The notes: generated by a model from the sequence alone, not told the origin. A stretch of DNA of 64,000 bases from an uncultured Bacteroidales bacterium (GCA_903845055.1 CAIMWF010000152.1:1-64000); one strand, 5' to 3'. Positions 16,549-25,278 are shown, numbered from the stretch's first letter. Translations and numbers: made by a program.

Positions 16549-16556
16549 CAAAGTTA
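16549..16556 (-). promoter_or_regulatory. -7 box (TAACTTTG) for the 35-residue protein
   Basis: TAACTTTG on the minus strand fits TAnnTTTG, giving a predicted start near 16542 and a leader of about 95 nt. No good -33 TTG is seen. Confidence 0.4.
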
Positions 16557-16639
16557 AAAGAAATTTTATTGTTAACACAGTCCGGCTAAAGATAAGCCTG
16601 CTGCAGGCAGCTTCGTCAGAAAGCGGGTTGAACGAGGTC

Positions 16640-16987
16640 TCAGAGGATATTCAGCTGGTCGGTAACATCCTTCAGTATCCGCTCAAGATTTGCCAGTAGG
16701 GGTGCACATTTCTCCTCGCCGTCTCCCGGGAGTGTCAGATTCTCAACCTGAACGATGATTTCCGTGGCTTGTTTCACACCCAGTACCATGATGGAGGGTT
16801 TCATTTTGTGGAGAGTGAATTTGACCTTTGCAAAATCCTGGCTGCCGGGCAGTTCCCTGATCACCTGCAGGGCATATTCACCCTGTTCAATAAAGAGCCG
16901 GATCATTTCCTGAAAAAAACGGTCGTCCCCGGCTGCAATGGTGCGGAGTTCAGTCAGATCAAATAGTTTTTCCCGGTTCGCTTCCAT
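16640..16987 (-). CDS. histidine phosphotransfer (HPt) domain protein
   Basis: A 115-residue helical protein consisting essentially of one HPt domain. The phosphorylatable histidine is His60 in 'FTLHKMKPSIMVLG', matching the HxxKxS pattern. HPt proteins shuttle phosphoryl groups between hybrid kinases and response regulators. It starts 61 nt after the response regulator gene ends and is probably in the same operon. The start at 16987 (MEANREKLFDL) is preferred to an upstream extension that overlaps the regulator gene. No histidine kinase gene is present in the window. Confidence 0.8.
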   Translation of the reverse strand: MEANREKLFDLTELRTIAAGDDRFFQEMIRLFIEQGEYALQVIRELPGSQDFAKVKFTLHKMKPSIMVLGVKQATEIIVQVENLTLPGDGEEKCAPLLANLERILKDVTDQLNIL

Positions 16988-17048
16988 GATGATGGTTTTT
17001 GCGTTGGATAATCGGTCGTTTTGAGAGAAAGTGCAGTATGTGAATGAT

Positions 17049-18395
17049 TCAGATCTCGTCGTTTTGTTTTTTCCGGTAGAGGGTCGATTTACCCACGCCA
17101 AGTTTTTTCGCTACCAGCGGGATGTCGTTCTGGTATTTGTCGAGATATGAATTGATGATGATCCTTTTATGTTCTTCAAGGGTCATCTCTCCAAAATTAA
17201 GGAAGTCGCTGGGACGGGAGGTATGCGAATAGACAATGTCCTCGGGCATCAGCACCTTTCCGTTCGACATCACCACGGCGAGGTCGATGATCGCCTTCAG
17301 TTCGCGGATATTGCCGGGATATGAATAACGCAGCAATTTGTCACTGGCCTCGCTTGAAAACACCACCTGGTGCAGTTTGTTTTCCTTGCAGAACATGTCG
17401 GCAAAGTGTTTGGCCAGGATCAGGATGTCGTTCGTGCGTTCTCGCAGCGGGGGAAGGTGGACCGGCAGGCCGAGCAACCGGTAATAGAGATCCTCCCTGA
17501 ATTTTCCCTTGGCGGCCTCCTCCTTGAGATCGCGGTGGGTGGCAACGATCAGCCGAAGGTCAAGCTGGATGGTCTCTTTTCCGCCGATCCTGACCAGCTC
17601 ACGCTCCTGGATGACCCGGAGCAGTTTAGCCTGAAGTGAAATGTCCATATCGCCGATCTCGTCGAGGAATAGGGTTCCTTCATTCGCCTCTTCGAACCGG
17701 CCGGTTTTGCGTGTATCGGCTCCGGTAAAGGCTCCTTTTTCGTAACCGAACAACTCGCTTTCAAGCAGCTCTTTAGGAATGGCCGACATGTTCACGGCGA
17801 TAAAAGGTTTTTTACGGCGTGCCGAATTGTAATGGATCGCCTTGGCCACCACCTCCTTGCCGGTCCCGGTTTCGCCGGTTACCGAAACGTTGATGTTGGT
17901 ATTGCTTGCCTTTTCAATCAGCGAATAGATCGTCCTGATCGCCTGGCTGTTGCCGATGATGGTCTTTTCGAAATCGTACTTCCGCCCGACCTCCTCCTGG
18001 AGCATCTCCACCTGGTTTTTGAGGGCTCGTGTCTCGCGGATGCGGATAAGCACGTTCCAGAGGCGGGCGCGCGAGTCCTGTTCCTTGACAATATAATCAT
18101 AGGCCCCGTCTTTTAAAAGGTCGAGGGCGGTCGAAACATCCTGCTGACCCGAAACAATGACCACCTGCGATTCGGGGCTGAACTGCCGGATCTTTTTAAG
18201 GACCATCGCGCCGTTCATGTCGGGCAGGGCGTAGTCAAGCGTGACGACATCAGGCTTTTTGTGGAGGTTGGCGATCAGCTCCTTCCCGGTCAGGAAGTGG
18301 GAGATTTCGTAGTCGGGATTCGACGACAGGTAGTGTTTCAGATATTCTCCGTAGAATTTATCATCCTCCACTATAAAAATTGAGAAGCTACTCAT
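17049..18395 (-). CDS. sigma-54-dependent response regulator (NtrC family)
   Basis: A 448-residue regulator with three domains. The receiver (1-120) has phospho-acceptor Asp54 in 'VVTLDYALPDM' and Lys104. The AAA+ sigma-54 activator domain has Walker A GETGTGKE at about 174, GAFTGA at about 221 and 'TLFLDEIGD' at about 241. The C-terminal Fis-type helix-turn-helix is at about 410-448 (LVAKKLGVGKSTLYRKK). It would activate RNA polymerase with sigma-54 at specific promoters when phosphorylated. The ATG at 18395 is chosen because a -7 box lies upstream of it, inside the longer frame. It is followed by the HPt gene. Confidence 0.92.
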   Translation of the reverse strand: MSSFSIFIVEDDKFYGEYLKHYLSSNPDYEISHFLTGKELIANLHKKPDVVTLDYALPDMNGAMVLKKIRQFSPESQVVIVSGQQDVSTALDLLKDGAYDYIVKEQDSRARLWNVLIRIRETRALKNQVEMLQEEVGRKYDFEKTIIGNSQAIRTIYSLIEKASNTNINVSVTGETGTGKEVVAKAIHYNSARRKKPFIAVNMSAIPKELLESELFGYEKGAFTGADTRKTGRFEEANEGTLFLDEIGDMDISLQAKLLRVIQERELVRIGGKETIQLDLRLIVATHRDLKEEAAKGKFREDLYYRLLGLPVHLPPLRERTNDILILAKHFADMFCKENKLHQVVFSSEASDKLLRYSYPGNIRELKAIIDLAVVMSNGKVLMPEDIVYSHTSRPSDFLNFGEMTLEEHKRIIINSYLDKYQNDIPLVAKKLGVGKSTLYRKKQNDEI

Positions 18396-18447
18396 GGTTT
18401 CCGGAATTGGGATAAAATGGCCAGGCTGACAGTGATTCCCAAAAAGA

Positions 18448-18455
18448 CAAAGATA
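18448..18455 (-). promoter_or_regulatory. -7 box (TATCTTTG) for the response regulator operon
   Basis: A full TAnnTTTG match on the minus strand, with a predicted start near 18440 and a leader of about 45 nt to the ATG at 18395. A TTG lies 24 nt upstream, slightly further than ideal. Confidence 0.45.
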
Positions 18456-18533
18456 TGAAAAGGTTCCGGTCAGGAAACACAATTGCGAAATAATTAAGCA
18501 TTGAATTGGGCTCTTTTTCGGGCAAGCGGCTGC

Positions 18534-19562
18534 TCAATGCTCGCAGAGCGCCAGGATGGCGTGATACAGGTTGTGGACTTCGTCCAGTTTTTTGGTGATC
18601 GTTTTATCGCCGGCCTTTTTGATGACCATCTGGTTGACGGATGCCGCCCCCTTTACGAGGTCGTCGATCGTTTTTTTAATCTCCGGCGTGTTAAAGGAGG
18701 CGGGGAACCTGCCTCCTTTCAGGGCCTTCGCCTTGGAAAGCAACTCACCGGAGCGCTCCCGCACGGGTTTCAGGTTTCCCTCTTCCGACGGGTGAAAGGT
18801 CTGGGAAATAATATCGTGGAAATCGTTGAGTTCAGTCCAGCCATCCTTCTCGATCCGTTTCAGCAGGGGATTGGCAAGGGCATCGGTGTAATTTTTATTG
18901 ACCGCCTCCCAGTTGATGGCGCCGGTTACGGCCGAAAGGTAATCGCCGCGCTTGTTCTGGTATTTAAGGTAGTAGGCGTGTTCCCACACATCAATGGCCA
19001 GGATGGGGATTCCCCGTTCGGGCGAGACATCCATGATGGGATTGTCCTGGTTGGGAGATGAACAAACCGCCAGCTTCTTTTCGGGGGTGACATAAAGCCA
19101 TGCCCAGCCGGAGCCGAACCGGGTGGCGCCTGCCTTGTTCAGCAGTTTCTTCAGGCTGTCGGGGGTGCCGAAGGTTGCCATGACCGCTTTCCCGACTGCG
19201 TTTTGCGCATCAAAGGGGCTGTTCAGTCCGAGGGTATTCCAGTAAAGGGAATGGTTGTAATGCCCCCCGGCGTTATTGCGGATCGGATCGCCATATTCCC
19301 CGGCATACAGCAGGAGTCCTTCAAGGGGAATTTTCTCAATTTCGGTACCCTTCAGCGCATTGTTGAGGTTTTTTACATAATTGGCATGGTGTTTCGCGTA
19401 ATGGATCTCCATGGTCTGTGCGTCGATCACGGGTTCCAGTGCATTGTAGCCGTATGGCAGCTTCGGGAGTTCAAAGGGATAACCCTGGGCCGGAAGGCGG
19501 TTGACCATTCCTGCAAGGAGGATTACGATCGTCGCAATGACAACAGATTTTTTATTTTTCAT
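18534..19562 (-). CDS. exported Fe/Mn superoxide dismutase with C-terminal extension
   Basis: A 342-residue protein with a signal peptide (about 1-26), a complete Fe/Mn superoxide dismutase domain (about 27-230) and an extra helical domain (about 231-342). Metal ligands are all present: His54 (MEIHYAKHH), His104 (GGHYNHSLYW), Asp191 and His195 (AIDVWEHAYY). It converts superoxide to peroxide and oxygen. The signal peptide places it in the periplasm or beyond, unlike the usual cytoplasmic form of about 200 residues. The extension has no recognised family; it contains paired Lys/Glu-rich helices and ends in ...ILALCEH. It is the last gene before a divergent spacer. Confidence 0.88.
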   Translation of the reverse strand: MKNKKSVVIATIVILLAGMVNRLPAQGYPFELPKLPYGYNALEPVIDAQTMEIHYAKHHANYVKNLNNALKGTEIEKIPLEGLLLYAGEYGDPIRNNAGGHYNHSLYWNTLGLNSPFDAQNAVGKAVMATFGTPDSLKKLLNKAGATRFGSGWAWLYVTPEKKLAVCSSPNQDNPIMDVSPERGIPILAIDVWEHAYYLKYQNKRGDYLSAVTGAINWEAVNKNYTDALANPLLKRIEKDGWTELNDFHDIISQTFHPSEEGNLKPVRERSGELLSKAKALKGGRFPASFNTPEIKKTIDDLVKGAASVNQMVIKKAGDKTITKKLDEVHNLYHAILALCEH

Positions 19563-19646
19563 GATGTTGATTTTATGATGAATTACTTCCCTGCAGCTTT
19601 TCCACAGGAGGAAAATTTTATGGATCGGCAGGATCGGCCTCAGATG

Positions 19647-21710
19647 TCAGGGTATCAGGGTCACCGATCCGTAGACAACCATCGACTTGCCGGGGTTGAT
19701 GGTCAGCGTGGCGCCGCTCTGGACATTGAGGTTATGGCAGAAGGTCAGGTTGATGGTATTGATAACCGGGTAATGCGGTTTGTTGGAAGGAAAGGTCAGG
19801 TCGTATAGCGTTGTCGGTACGATGCCCGTGCTCCAGTTGGCCGGGTTGTTCCAGTTCGAATCGACGGCGCCGGTCCAGGTGGCCGTTGAAAAAACAGTCG
19901 GTTCGTCGGTCCACACCTCGAGGGCGGGGTCGCCGAAAAGGTTGCAGTCGAACTGGCACCACCGCTGTGCCCCGGGTTCGAATTCCAGCGGCAGGCCGAT
20001 CCAGGGGGCTGTTTTGATTTTCGAGATCATATGGGCATTGCCGATGTGCCTGTCGGGCAGCGTGTCACGGTACATCGCGCTCACGAATTCCCTTTCGAGG
20101 TGCTCCGAAGGACCTTCGGAGGTTCCTTCGTCGAACCAACCGTATCGGGAGTTGAAAATGCCCGCAACCAGGAAATTATTGATGGCGACCGCCCTGGCGC
20201 CGATGCAGCCACCCGACCAGTCCCAGGCCCCGTCGTCACATCCCTGGGTATAAACGATTTCGTAATTGTGGGTGATTCCATCCACTGCGGGAAAATTTAC
20301 ATTGGTTATTTGCGACATGGAAAGCCGCATCGAGTAAGTTTCATTTGCATGGCCGAGATGGTGGATAAATGATTTGCCGCTATTGAAACTGACGAGGAGT
20401 TGGCTGGGGCTCCATGTCCAACTCAGACTGTCATATAATTTTTCTATGTTGTTTGTTGCGGGTGGGATGCCATGGGTATAATACCCATTGTCCCCGTGGT
20501 TGCCGATCAGCAGGTTCATGTAAGTACTGCCGTATGTCAGGGGGCCGCCATACAGCCATTCCCCGGCCAGCAGGGGTTTCTTCATCTCACCGAGTACCGG
20601 GTTCGTGAGGTAGGAAACTGTTTTGTGGATCATGTGGTGCAGTTCGGCCGTATCGTTCACCGTAAACCGCCCCACCGAAACATCGGGCAGCAGGTCGGCG
20701 GCGTCGGCGGGTTCACCATAGATGTGGTTCCCGTTCAGGTCGAAATTCCCGTCGAGGCCCGAAAAATAGAGATCGGCAGGAATGTTGTAATCGGTATAGT
20801 AGCCTCCGCCCGACCAAACCTGGCAGAATAATCCCCTTGCCGGGACCAGTGGCGGGTTCCCGGCAAGCAGCACGTATTGGATGCCCGATTGCTGGTGCTC
20901 GGCAATAATGTAATTCCTGATCTTCTCGGCCGCGTCGTAACCGGTTCCGTAAGTGGTAAGGCTGTCCACCGTTACGATTTTTGAGATGATTCCTTTTACC
21001 GCGTACATGGAGGTGAGCGCGCCGAACTCATTTCTAAAAGCTGCCGGCGAAATGATCAGGTACTGGTAGGAGGTTGCGGGAGATTTCCGCACAGGATAAA
21101 AGGACATCATCTCCGGGTTTTGGGCGGCACTGCCAACAAGCCTGGCGATGTTCTCCGATGCTGAAAGGTGTTTCATCGCTTCACGCGAACGGTCGTCGGG
21201 ACGGGTGACGATACGCACAGTGACCCTGGTGAAATAGGATAACTGTCGTTTCGCCGGATTGTATTTTACGGGAGAAAAGGCTGAAAGTGCGAAAGCATAG
21301 CCGTCGAGGTACTGGGTGAGTAGTTGGGCAGGGGAGGGCGGGGCATAAATCCGGTTCTGACGGTATATCTTGTCATTCCTGATGATGTTGCCGCTGTTCC
21401 CTTCATTGATCGTGCGGATATGCTGCTTCGGGGCGATAAGGAATTGACCGGGAATGACTGTTTCGCCCATGCCCGTGATTTCAATCGACACGGCTGCTTC
21501 TCCGGGAGGAAGCATCAGCATCACTTGGTGCCAGGGAAGCAGGGGTTCGCCGGGAACGCCGGTAAGCATGGTATTGCCGAAATTCACGGTCTGGTATTCA
21601 CCGGCGGCGGCAATGGTATAGTTGCTGAAATGAAATGTTTTTTCAACGCTCCCGGCCGACAGCAGCAAGGGAACCACCACCAACAGGAAAACCGATATCT
21701 TTGCTTTCAT
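19647..21710 (-). CDS. gingipain-family (C25) cysteine peptidase
   Basis: A 687-residue exported protein with signal peptide, propeptide-like region (20-200) and peptidase C25 domain (about 215-590). The catalytic pair is visible: His454 in 'IHHLGHANE' and Cys491 in 'YTQGCDDGAWDW'. A short beta module follows, with 'WTGAVDSNWNNPANWSTG' and a 'GATLTINPGKSMVVYGSV' strand pattern, and the protein then stops. A typical T9SS sorting domain is not visible, although C25 enzymes are usually T9SS cargo. The start overlaps the stop of the upstream epimerase gene by 4 bp. A cohesin-like protein at 44341 ends in the same type of module. Confidence 0.85.
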   Translation of the reverse strand: MKAKISVFLLVVVPLLLSAGSVEKTFHFSNYTIAAAGEYQTVNFGNTMLTGVPGEPLLPWHQVMLMLPPGEAAVSIEITGMGETVIPGQFLIAPKQHIRTINEGNSGNIIRNDKIYRQNRIYAPPSPAQLLTQYLDGYAFALSAFSPVKYNPAKRQLSYFTRVTVRIVTRPDDRSREAMKHLSASENIARLVGSAAQNPEMMSFYPVRKSPATSYQYLIISPAAFRNEFGALTSMYAVKGIISKIVTVDSLTTYGTGYDAAEKIRNYIIAEHQQSGIQYVLLAGNPPLVPARGLFCQVWSGGGYYTDYNIPADLYFSGLDGNFDLNGNHIYGEPADAADLLPDVSVGRFTVNDTAELHHMIHKTVSYLTNPVLGEMKKPLLAGEWLYGGPLTYGSTYMNLLIGNHGDNGYYTHGIPPATNNIEKLYDSLSWTWSPSQLLVSFNSGKSFIHHLGHANETYSMRLSMSQITNVNFPAVDGITHNYEIVYTQGCDDGAWDWSGGCIGARAVAINNFLVAGIFNSRYGWFDEGTSEGPSEHLEREFVSAMYRDTLPDRHIGNAHMISKIKTAPWIGLPLEFEPGAQRWCQFDCNLFGDPALEVWTDEPTVFSTATWTGAVDSNWNNPANWSTGIVPTTLYDLTFPSNKPHYPVINTINLTFCHNLNVQSGATLTINPGKSMVVYGSVTLIP

Positions 21711-22645
21711 GACCCGCTTCTTTTACTAAGTTCCCCAACGGTTTCACGAACTCCCCGGGCAGCCGGGGTTGGTTTTATGCCGAACCGCTGTTCAAATTTA
21801 CTGCTGTCGAAAAAATAATCCCGGTCATACTGGTAGAGCATCTCAGGGAATTCCTTCATCACCGGGATAAATAACCCGGTGAGCCGGACCATGAATCGTG
21901 GCAGGACCATGTATTTCGGGCTTTTTCCCATCTCCGCTGCAAACAGGGCGATCCACTGCTCGCCGGTGAGCGGCTGGCTATCGGTCGGCAGGTTCCACAC
22001 CTGGTTGTAAGCATCGGGAGTATTTCCAAGCAGTGCGGTTGCCCTGCCTGCGTCAGGGGTATAGGTGAACGAATGGCGGACTTTGGCATTGCACAGCCAG
22101 TTCGATCGCTTGTTTTTCAGCATGTTTTTGTAAACCATCTCGATCATCATGCTCTGGGAGAGGATGGGCCCGTAAAAATCGGCCGACCGGGCGATGATGG
22201 CCGTAAGGTTCCCCTTTGCAACCTGGTCGAGGACAAGTTGGTCGAGCCCGGCCCTGATTTCGCCCTTTTTGCTGGTGGGACAGAACGGGGACGCTTCGGT
22301 CATGTGCCGCACGCCATCGCCGCCGATCATGTAAATGTTGTCGAAAAAGACAAGCTTGCAGTTGTGCTCCACACAGGCGTCGATAACATGCTGCATCAGG
22401 ACGGGCCAGACCGCCCGCCAGATTTCGGTTTTGTATTCCAGGCCTACGGTAAGATAAATGATCTCCGAGCCTTTGACCGCTGAAAAGACGTCGTCGCGGT
22501 TCGTCAGATCAGCAGGGAAAAGGGTATCCGTTTCATTCACCTTTCTGGGATGCCGGCTGACGAGCCTGATCTCACTGGTATATTTGACCAGTGCTTTGGC
22601 CAGTTCATTCCCAATCGCCCCCCCTGAACCCAGTATGGTTTGCAT
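21707..22645 (-). CDS. NAD-dependent epimerase/dehydratase-like protein
   Basis: A 312-residue Rossmann-fold extended SDR-like protein. The N-terminal nucleotide-binding motif is GSGGAIGNELA (GxGGxIG). An NDP-sugar epimerase-like layout follows, with 'LVFFDNIYMIGGDG' in place of the canonical YxxxK region. The substrate cannot be told; relatives act on NAD(P)H-linked sugars or small ketones, and the catalytic Tyr/Lys pair is not clear. Its 3' end overlaps the C25 peptidase start (ATGA), suggesting an operon. It follows the DUF1697 gene by 54 bp of heptamer array and spacer. Confidence 0.75.
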   Translation of the reverse strand: MQTILGSGGAIGNELAKALVKYTSEIRLVSRHPRKVNETDTLFPADLTNRDDVFSAVKGSEIIYLTVGLEYKTEIWRAVWPVLMQHVIDACVEHNCKLVFFDNIYMIGGDGVRHMTEASPFCPTSKKGEIRAGLDQLVLDQVAKGNLTAIIARSADFYGPILSQSMMIEMVYKNMLKNKRSNWLCNAKVRHSFTYTPDAGRATALLGNTPDAYNQVWNLPTDSQPLTGEQWIALFAAEMGKSPKYMVLPRFMVRLTGLFIPVMKEFPEMLYQYDRDYFFDSSKFEQRFGIKPTPAARGVRETVGELSKRSGS

Positions 22646-22681
22646 GTTGTCTCTTTTTAAATGAAAAATCCAGTTCCTTTA

Positions 22682-22716
22682 TTCGTCACTTGTCATTCGT
22701 CACTCGTCACTCGTCA
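22682..22716. repeat. heptamer array, 5 copies, at the 3' end of the DUF1697 gene
   Basis: TTCGTCA, CTTGTCA, TTCGTCA, CTCGTCA, CTCGTCA on the plus strand. The DUF1697 stop codon (complement of 22700-22702) and its last residues (TSDE) are read from these units. Confidence 0.9.
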
Positions 22717-23245
22717 TTTTCACCAGTGTTTCCACCGTCTTCCAGTTCCTCGTGGTGGCTGTAACTTTCAACCTGCTCTCGAATAACTGGTTGGTCAGTT
22801 TGGTATTGCCGTACCCGTTCGGGCAATAAAGATACACCTCTTTTCCTTTGATAACAAATTCATCGGGTAAAAAAGAGACCTCCATGATCCTGTTTTCAAG
22901 ATCGTTGGCTGCAACATCGGACAAAAAGGTGACGTGCAGTTTCGCTGATTCATCCGGTTTACCGGGTAAAAAAGGGTTGTTTTTGCTGACACTTTCAAGT
23001 TCCTCCCTGGTACGAATCACCACCGGTACCTCGAACCCGAAGTGCTCCAGTATCTTTGCCGCGATCTCCGCACACAGCCGGGCAGGATCCGCCTGCCCGG
23101 AACGGAATATAATGTTTCCGCTCTGGATGTAGGTTTTCAGCCCGGTAAATCCAGTTTCAGCGAGCACACGCTTAAGATCCTCCATTTTGATCATTTTATG
23201 TCCGCTTACATTGATGCCGCGCAACAAAGCTATATAGGTGTTCAT
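22700..23245 (-). CDS. DUF1697 family protein
   Basis: A 181-residue protein that matches DUF1697 from its first residues (MNTYIALLRGINVSGHKMIK) and 'GFTGLKTYIQSGNIIFRS'. The biochemical function of the family is unknown. The ATG at 23245 is chosen because all homologs I recall begin 'M..YIALLRGINV'; the open frame continues upstream only into a heptamer array. The last residues (MTSDE) and stop come from the downstream array. The gene is thus bracketed by same-orientation arrays with the unit YTCGTCA. Confidence 0.88.
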   Translation of the reverse strand: MNTYIALLRGINVSGHKMIKMEDLKRVLAETGFTGLKTYIQSGNIIFRSGQADPARLCAEIAAKILEHFGFEVPVVIRTREELESVSKNNPFLPGKPDESAKLHVTFLSDVAANDLENRIMEVSFLPDEFVIKGKEVYLYCPNGYGNTKLTNQLFESRLKVTATTRNWKTVETLVKMTSDE

Positions 23246-23275
23246 GGTTATTTTGTTGATGTAACAAACATTGAA

Positions 23276-23310
23276 AACGTCATTCGTCATTCGTCATTCG
23301 TCACTCGTCA
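23276..23310. repeat. heptamer array, 4-5 copies, upstream of the DUF1697 gene
   Basis: AACGTCA, TTCGTCA, TTCGTCA, TTCGTCA, CTCGTCA on the plus strand. It has the same unit and orientation as 22682-22716. It lies between the DUF1697 gene and the upstream SDR gene stop. Confidence 0.9.
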
Positions 23311-23316
23311 TTTTTC

Positions 23317-24738
23317 CTACCGGGCGATGTTGTTGATCATCCCCCTGAAGATCAGCCCGTGGAACGGCAGGTTTGCAAACCAGTAAAGCCTTCCCCAGAT
23401 ACCGTGCGGCCTGAAGGTAGCCGTTTGATGCAGCATGTTGTTATGATCGATGCTGAATTCGAGCCACCCTTCACCCGGGAGTTTCATTTCGGCGTAAAGC
23501 AGCAGACGGTGTTCTTTTTTATCAGCCAGGATGACACGCCAGAAATCGAGGGCATCGCCCGCGGAGATCTCCCCCTGGCTGGTTCGTCCCCTCCCGATGC
23601 CGACACCGCCTACCAGCCGGTCCATGAACCCGCGGATGTTCCACAGCAGGTCGGCAAAATACCATCCGTTTTCACCGCCAATCGACCAGATCTTTTCCAT
23701 CGCCCGGCCGGTATCGGCCACTTTGCGGGTCCTGCTGTCCTTATAGCACCCGTAAACCGGCACCTCGATAAATTTTGATAAACCGGTCGTAAGGCGGTGG
23801 CTGGTGAGGGCATCCTTCCAGCTCGACAGCACCTGGTGCTGTTCAATCTTGTCGAAAGCGAGTTCGATTGACTTATCATAGGTAATGGGGGTGATCCCGA
23901 GCATTTTTTCCAGGTCATTGTCGCGGCACACCACCTCCACCTTCATGCTGTTCACCAGCTGGGTGGCCAGGGAGTAAGAGATGGAGGTGACGAAAAAGAG
24001 CCAGTAAGAGGAGAGTTTGGGGGTCATGATCGGCAGGATGCCGATCCACCTTGGCAATCCCCTGATCCGGGCAAACCGCAGGAGCATCTCCTTGTAGGTG
24101 AGCACTTCGGGTCCTCCGATGTCGAAACTCCGGTTGTAGGTTTCTGGTTTGAGCATGACCCCCGAAAGGTATTCGATCACGTTGCGCACAGCAATGGGCT
24201 GGCAACGGGTGTTGAGCCAGCGCGGGGCGACCATCACGGGGAGTTTTTCAACCAGGTCGCGGATGATCTCGAAAGAGGCGCTTCCCGAACCGACGATAAT
24301 CCCGGCCTTGAGGGTGGTGAGGGAATAGAAGGGAGAGCCAAGGATATCCTCCACGTTTTTCCGCGAAGAGAGGTGCTTCGACAACTCCTTTTCATTGACG
24401 ATCCCGCTCAGGTAAATCACCTGCCTGACCCTGGTTCTTTCCAGCTGTCGTTTGAAATTCATGGCCGAACGGGCTTCCAGTTCCTCGAATCTTCCCTGTT
24501 TGGTGGCCATTGAATGGATCAGGTAAAAGGCAACATCAAAGTCGACGGGGATCCTTGAAAGTTCCTCCTCTTTTAAAAAATCGACCTCGATCACACTCAG
24601 AAGTTCGCTGTTAAACCGGGTCGCGTCGAACCTGTTGGTATCCCTCACACAGCAAACGACCTCATGGCCGTTCTCAAGCAGGACGGGCAGGAGGCGTTTT
24701 GCAATGTAACCGGTGGCGCCGGTAAGGAGGATTTTCAT
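23317..24738 (-). CDS. SDR-family NAD(P)-binding oxidoreductase with DUF2867 domain
   Basis: A 473-residue protein. The N-terminal half is an atypical short-chain dehydrogenase/NmrA-like Rossmann domain (MKILLTGATGYIAKRLLP). The C-terminal half (about 320-473) matches the DUF2867 domain, with 'DALDFWRVILADKKEHRLLL' and 'YWFANLPFHGLIFRGMI' near the end. Bacterial proteins of this two-domain type are common but have no firm function; lipid- or quinone-linked roles have been suggested for relatives. It is probably first in a short minus-strand run that continues with DUF1697, the epimerase and the C25 peptidase. Confidence 0.85.
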   Translation of the reverse strand: MKILLTGATGYIAKRLLPVLLENGHEVVCCVRDTNRFDATRFNSELLSVIEVDFLKEEELSRIPVDFDVAFYLIHSMATKQGRFEELEARSAMNFKRQLERTRVRQVIYLSGIVNEKELSKHLSSRKNVEDILGSPFYSLTTLKAGIIVGSGSASFEIIRDLVEKLPVMVAPRWLNTRCQPIAVRNVIEYLSGVMLKPETYNRSFDIGGPEVLTYKEMLLRFARIRGLPRWIGILPIMTPKLSSYWLFFVTSISYSLATQLVNSMKVEVVCRDNDLEKMLGITPITYDKSIELAFDKIEQHQVLSSWKDALTSHRLTTGLSKFIEVPVYGCYKDSRTRKVADTGRAMEKIWSIGGENGWYFADLLWNIRGFMDRLVGGVGIGRGRTSQGEISAGDALDFWRVILADKKEHRLLLYAEMKLPGEGWLEFSIDHNNMLHQTATFRPHGIWGRLYWFANLPFHGLIFRGMINNIAR

Positions 24739-24792
24739 AGTTGTAAAATTACTAAAATAGGTAACAGAGCCACCGGTTAAAGTTCGAACGGA

Positions 24793-25278
24793 CTACTGCC
24801 TGCGCAGTTTTGTAACAAGCAATGTGCCTTCCGTAATCGTTTTTGTGGCTGAGCCGGTGTAGGTTTTACCCACAAAATTGAAAGTGCCGGCAATTTTATT
24901 GTTCACCGTGTCGCAGGTGGTCAGCGCCAGTGTCCCTGACTGGGAATCATAGGACTCGGGGCCAAGGTCGTAGGTGAGCCAGGCTGCGTCGAAGTTTGCC
25001 GAGGCATTGTATGTGGCAGCAATGGGATGAAAGTGCATCTCCAGGACCTGCTGCCCGGCTTTGAAGGCATACACATCCATTTCGCGGTTGAAGGGAGAAA
25101 CTCCCAGGTTATACAATACAGCGCTGGCCGAATCGACGGTAACAGCCGTGCCGTCGACCTTAAACGTGAATGCCGAGGGATTAACCACCGGGTTTGGTGC
25201 CGTGGCGCTTTTCTTGCAGGAGGCGGACAAGACCACGATCGAACAAAATGCAAGGGATATCAAAGAAAAGTGTTTCAT
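24793..25278 (-). CDS. exported lipoprotein, DUF6252-like
   Basis: A 161-residue protein with a lipoprotein signal peptide ending in the lipobox LSASC (Cys21), followed by KKSA and a Pro/Asn-rich linker. The rest is predicted all-beta: 'FTFKVDGTAVTVDSASAV', then 'KIAGTFNFVGKTYTGSATKT' and 'ITEGTLLVTKL' at the end. This pattern of repeated strands ending in 'ITEG.F' is familiar from small Bacteroidota lipoproteins of the DUF6252 type, of unknown function. It probably faces the periplasm or the cell surface. Confidence 0.7.
   Translation of the reverse strand: MKHFSLISLAFCSIVVLSASCKKSATAPNPVVNPSAFTFKVDGTAVTVDSASAVLYNLGVSPFNREMDVYAFKAGQQVLEMHFHPIAATYNASANFDAAWLTYDLGPESYDSQSGTLALTTCDTVNNKIAGTFNFVGKTYTGSATKTITEGTLLVTKLRRQ

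Noticed and set aside
22682-23310. possible CRISPR array
   Set aside because: The repeats are 7 bp, directly adjacent and without spacers; no cas genes are present.
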